Part shown: one piece after another, positions 62,983-64,000 of the stretch
Layout of the letters: every line of letters begins with the position of its first letter
How positions within the stretch are numbered: the stretch's first letter is position 1
Assembly: GCA_022072255.1 (NCBI GenBank)
Contig: JAJVHZ010000036.1
Location: 1-64,000 of the forward strand
Length of the DNA: 64,000 nt
Origin: Gammaproteobacteria bacterium
GTDB lineage: Bacteria > Pseudomonadota > Gammaproteobacteria > JAJPIJ01
Reading direction: 5' to 3'
Made by a program: the position numbers and the translations under genes
Notes under the pieces: model-generated
Seen by the model: only the letters and a program-made list of their open reading frames with translations
What the model was told of the DNA's origin: nothing
Databases searched by the model: none

Positions 62983-64000
62983 CTAGTTCGACAGCACCGA
63001 GATTTCGCCGTTGAATTGGAACCCCGCGGCGCCGGAGAGCGGATCGGTGTCCTGGATCGTATACGTCATGCCGGCGTGTGACGGGATGGTGCCGACCGTC
63101 GAGCTCGCCGAGCCGCTCAGGAATCCGGCGATATCCACGCCGCAGCCGTTCACACACGCACTGGTGCTGCCGATGGCGGTGCCGGTGTCCGCGAAGATCG
63201 GATTCACGCCGCCGCCGGGGGCCGACAACAGCAGGATGGCCATCGGCTCGGTGCTCACGGTGTAATTCGCGCCGCCCTGTGCCACCGTCATCCCGGAAAG
63301 CTGCGCGCTCGGCTCGGTCGAAAAGGTCACGGCCAGGGTGCCGCCGCGGACCACGCCGGGCGTGCCGCTGCCGCTGGCGCGCGTCGGCGCCGTGAAAGCG
63401 GCGAGGTCGTAGAACGCCACGGCCCCGGAGCTCAAGGCCGATTCGGAGACCGTCGCGGAGGTGCCGTAGGCGAAGTGCAGGCCCTGATCGCCGCTCAGGG
63501 TCTCGGTCTTGCTCACGCCGTCCTGGATGTCGGTGTAGGTTCCTCCCCCCCAGCGCGCCAGGAACAGAGCGCCGTTCGCGCTCGAGTACGAGTCCTGCAC
63601 GGTGGCCGTTCCGAGCACCGCGGAATGCTGTATGCCGGTCGAGCTTTCCACGCCGGTGATCGCCGTGGGCGGGTTCTTGTCCACGCCCACGAGGAACCCG
63701 AGCTGGGGCGTGGGTACAACGTTGCCACCGACCACCGAGGCGATAAGGTCGCCCGTCTCCGGAGTCGCGGGCGCGGGGCTTTCCGGCAGATCGAGAAGAT
63801 CGCCCTCGGCATCGCGCTGCTCGCCCGCGACGTAGCCGCCCTCGGGCGTTCCCTGCGGCGCACCGCCCTCGTCCTTGTCTTCCTCCTGGTCGCCCTCGCC
63901 GGGCGTGACTGCGGCGTATGCGTTCGGCCCGGCGTCGACCTCGCGGATGTCGCAGCCGGCGCAGTCGGTATAGAAGGTCTCACCCGGATCGATATCCTGG
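62983..64000 (-). CDS. C-terminal part of a secreted or surface protein (5' end outside window)
   Basis: The frame is open from the stop at 62983 to the window edge, about 338 residues. The first visible part has a cysteine pair (FYTDCAGCDIREVDAGPNAYA), then an acidic linker (EGDQEEDKDEGG) and a Gly/Ser/Thr-rich region of predicted beta strands: GALFLARWGGGTYTD, LHFAYGTSATVSES, AFYDLAAF, GTLAVTFSTEP, GGANYTV. It ends with two more cysteines in ACVNGCGVD. The composition suggests a beta-barrel or surface domain. 160 bp upstream of the FecR gene on the same strand. It might itself be a second FecR-type protein; I cannot identify it. Confidence 0.65.
   Translation of the reverse strand, partial: QDIDPGETFYTDCAGCDIREVDAGPNAYAAVTPGEGDQEEDKDEGGAPQGTPEGGYVAGEQRDAEGDLLDLPESPAPATPETGDLIASVVGGNVVPTPQLGFLVGVDKNPPTAITGVESSTGIQHSAVLGTATVQDSYSSANGALFLARWGGGTYTDIQDGVSKTETLSGDQGLHFAYGTSATVSESALSSGAVAFYDLAAFTAPTRASGSGTPGVVRGGTLAVTFSTEPSAQLSGMTVAQGGANYTVSTEPMAILLLSAPGGGVNPIFADTGTAIGSTSACVNGCGVDIAGFLSGSASSTVGTIPSHAGMTYTIQDTDPLSGAAGFQFNGEISVLSN

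Overview
The window is 64 kb of very GC-rich chromosome from a gammaproteobacterium. The evidence is gene content and order. It holds the conserved block gyrA-pheA-hisC-tyrA-aroA-cmk-rpsA-ihfB-lapA-lapB-pyrF, a class I adenylate cyclase, a FimV-like protein, a RelA-type (p)ppGpp synthetase, CsiV beside mfd, and mtnA/mtaD beside gyrA. From memory this order resembles Pseudomonas and Xanthomonas-like lineages, but TyrA and AroA are separate and serC is missing from its usual place. I cannot name the genus. I see no rRNA, tRNA, CRISPR, insertion sequence, prophage or integrase; this is mostly core chromosome with a few accessory pockets.

Layout. 1-4.4 kb: the end of a FimV-like gene, then two unrelated fumarases in divergent orientation. 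4.5-9.6 kb: a START-like periplasmic protein, a translationally coupled zinc metallopeptidase/ATP-grasp ligase pair of unknown substrate, and relA. 9.6-13.9 kb (minus): a DASS-type transporter and, behind a strong terminator, a TetR regulator, a metallo-beta-lactamase-fold hydrolase and a SoxYZ-like carrier, known elsewhere as accessories of PQQ-dependent dehydrogenases. 14.1-15.4 kb: a YciA-like thioesterase and a SIMPL-domain protein. 15.7-22.6 kb (minus): glyA, nrdR, ribD, ribE, ribBA, ribH, nusB, thiL, a one-carbon/riboflavin/thiamine run in which the GTP cyclohydrolase II half of RibBA has lost its catalytic cysteines. 22.9-28.0 kb (plus): cyaA with a CRP-like site upstream, a DUF815 ATPase, a hypoxanthine phosphoribosyltransferase and a methylthioinosine phosphorylase. 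28.1-46.1 kb (minus): csiV-mfd, then the pyrF...gyrA superoperon and mtnA. 46.2-47.5 kb: mtaD. 47.6-49.9 kb (minus): rnt, pyrC and a MarC protein. 50-55.7 kb (plus): an aldo/keto reductase, purB, roxA, a DUF7931 protein, a small orphan secretin-like protein and a CAP protein. 55.8-58 kb (minus): terC and a DUF2330 protein. 58.1-62 kb: purL. 62-64 kb (minus): a FecR-domain protein and the C-terminal part of a secreted protein that runs off the window.

How the genes fit together. Four genes in two clusters 18 kb apart make a coherent methylthioadenosine salvage route through methylthioinosine: MtaD deaminates, MTIP splits off hypoxanthine, HPRT recovers it as IMP, and MtnA handles the methylthioribose-1-phosphate. 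PurB, PurL, PyrC and PyrF add nucleotide synthesis. PheA, TyrA, HisC and AroA serve aromatic amino acids. LapA/LapB (LPS control), CsiV (peptidoglycan), FimV, the secretin-like and FecR proteins concern the envelope.

The least understood pieces, and the best places to look for something new, are the metallopeptidase/ATP-grasp pair (5266-7349), the quinoprotein-accessory cassette with its own TetR operator but no dehydrogenase nearby (11311-13974), the DUF7931/mini-secretin/CAP group (53797-55711) and the FecR/secreted-protein locus at the right edge.
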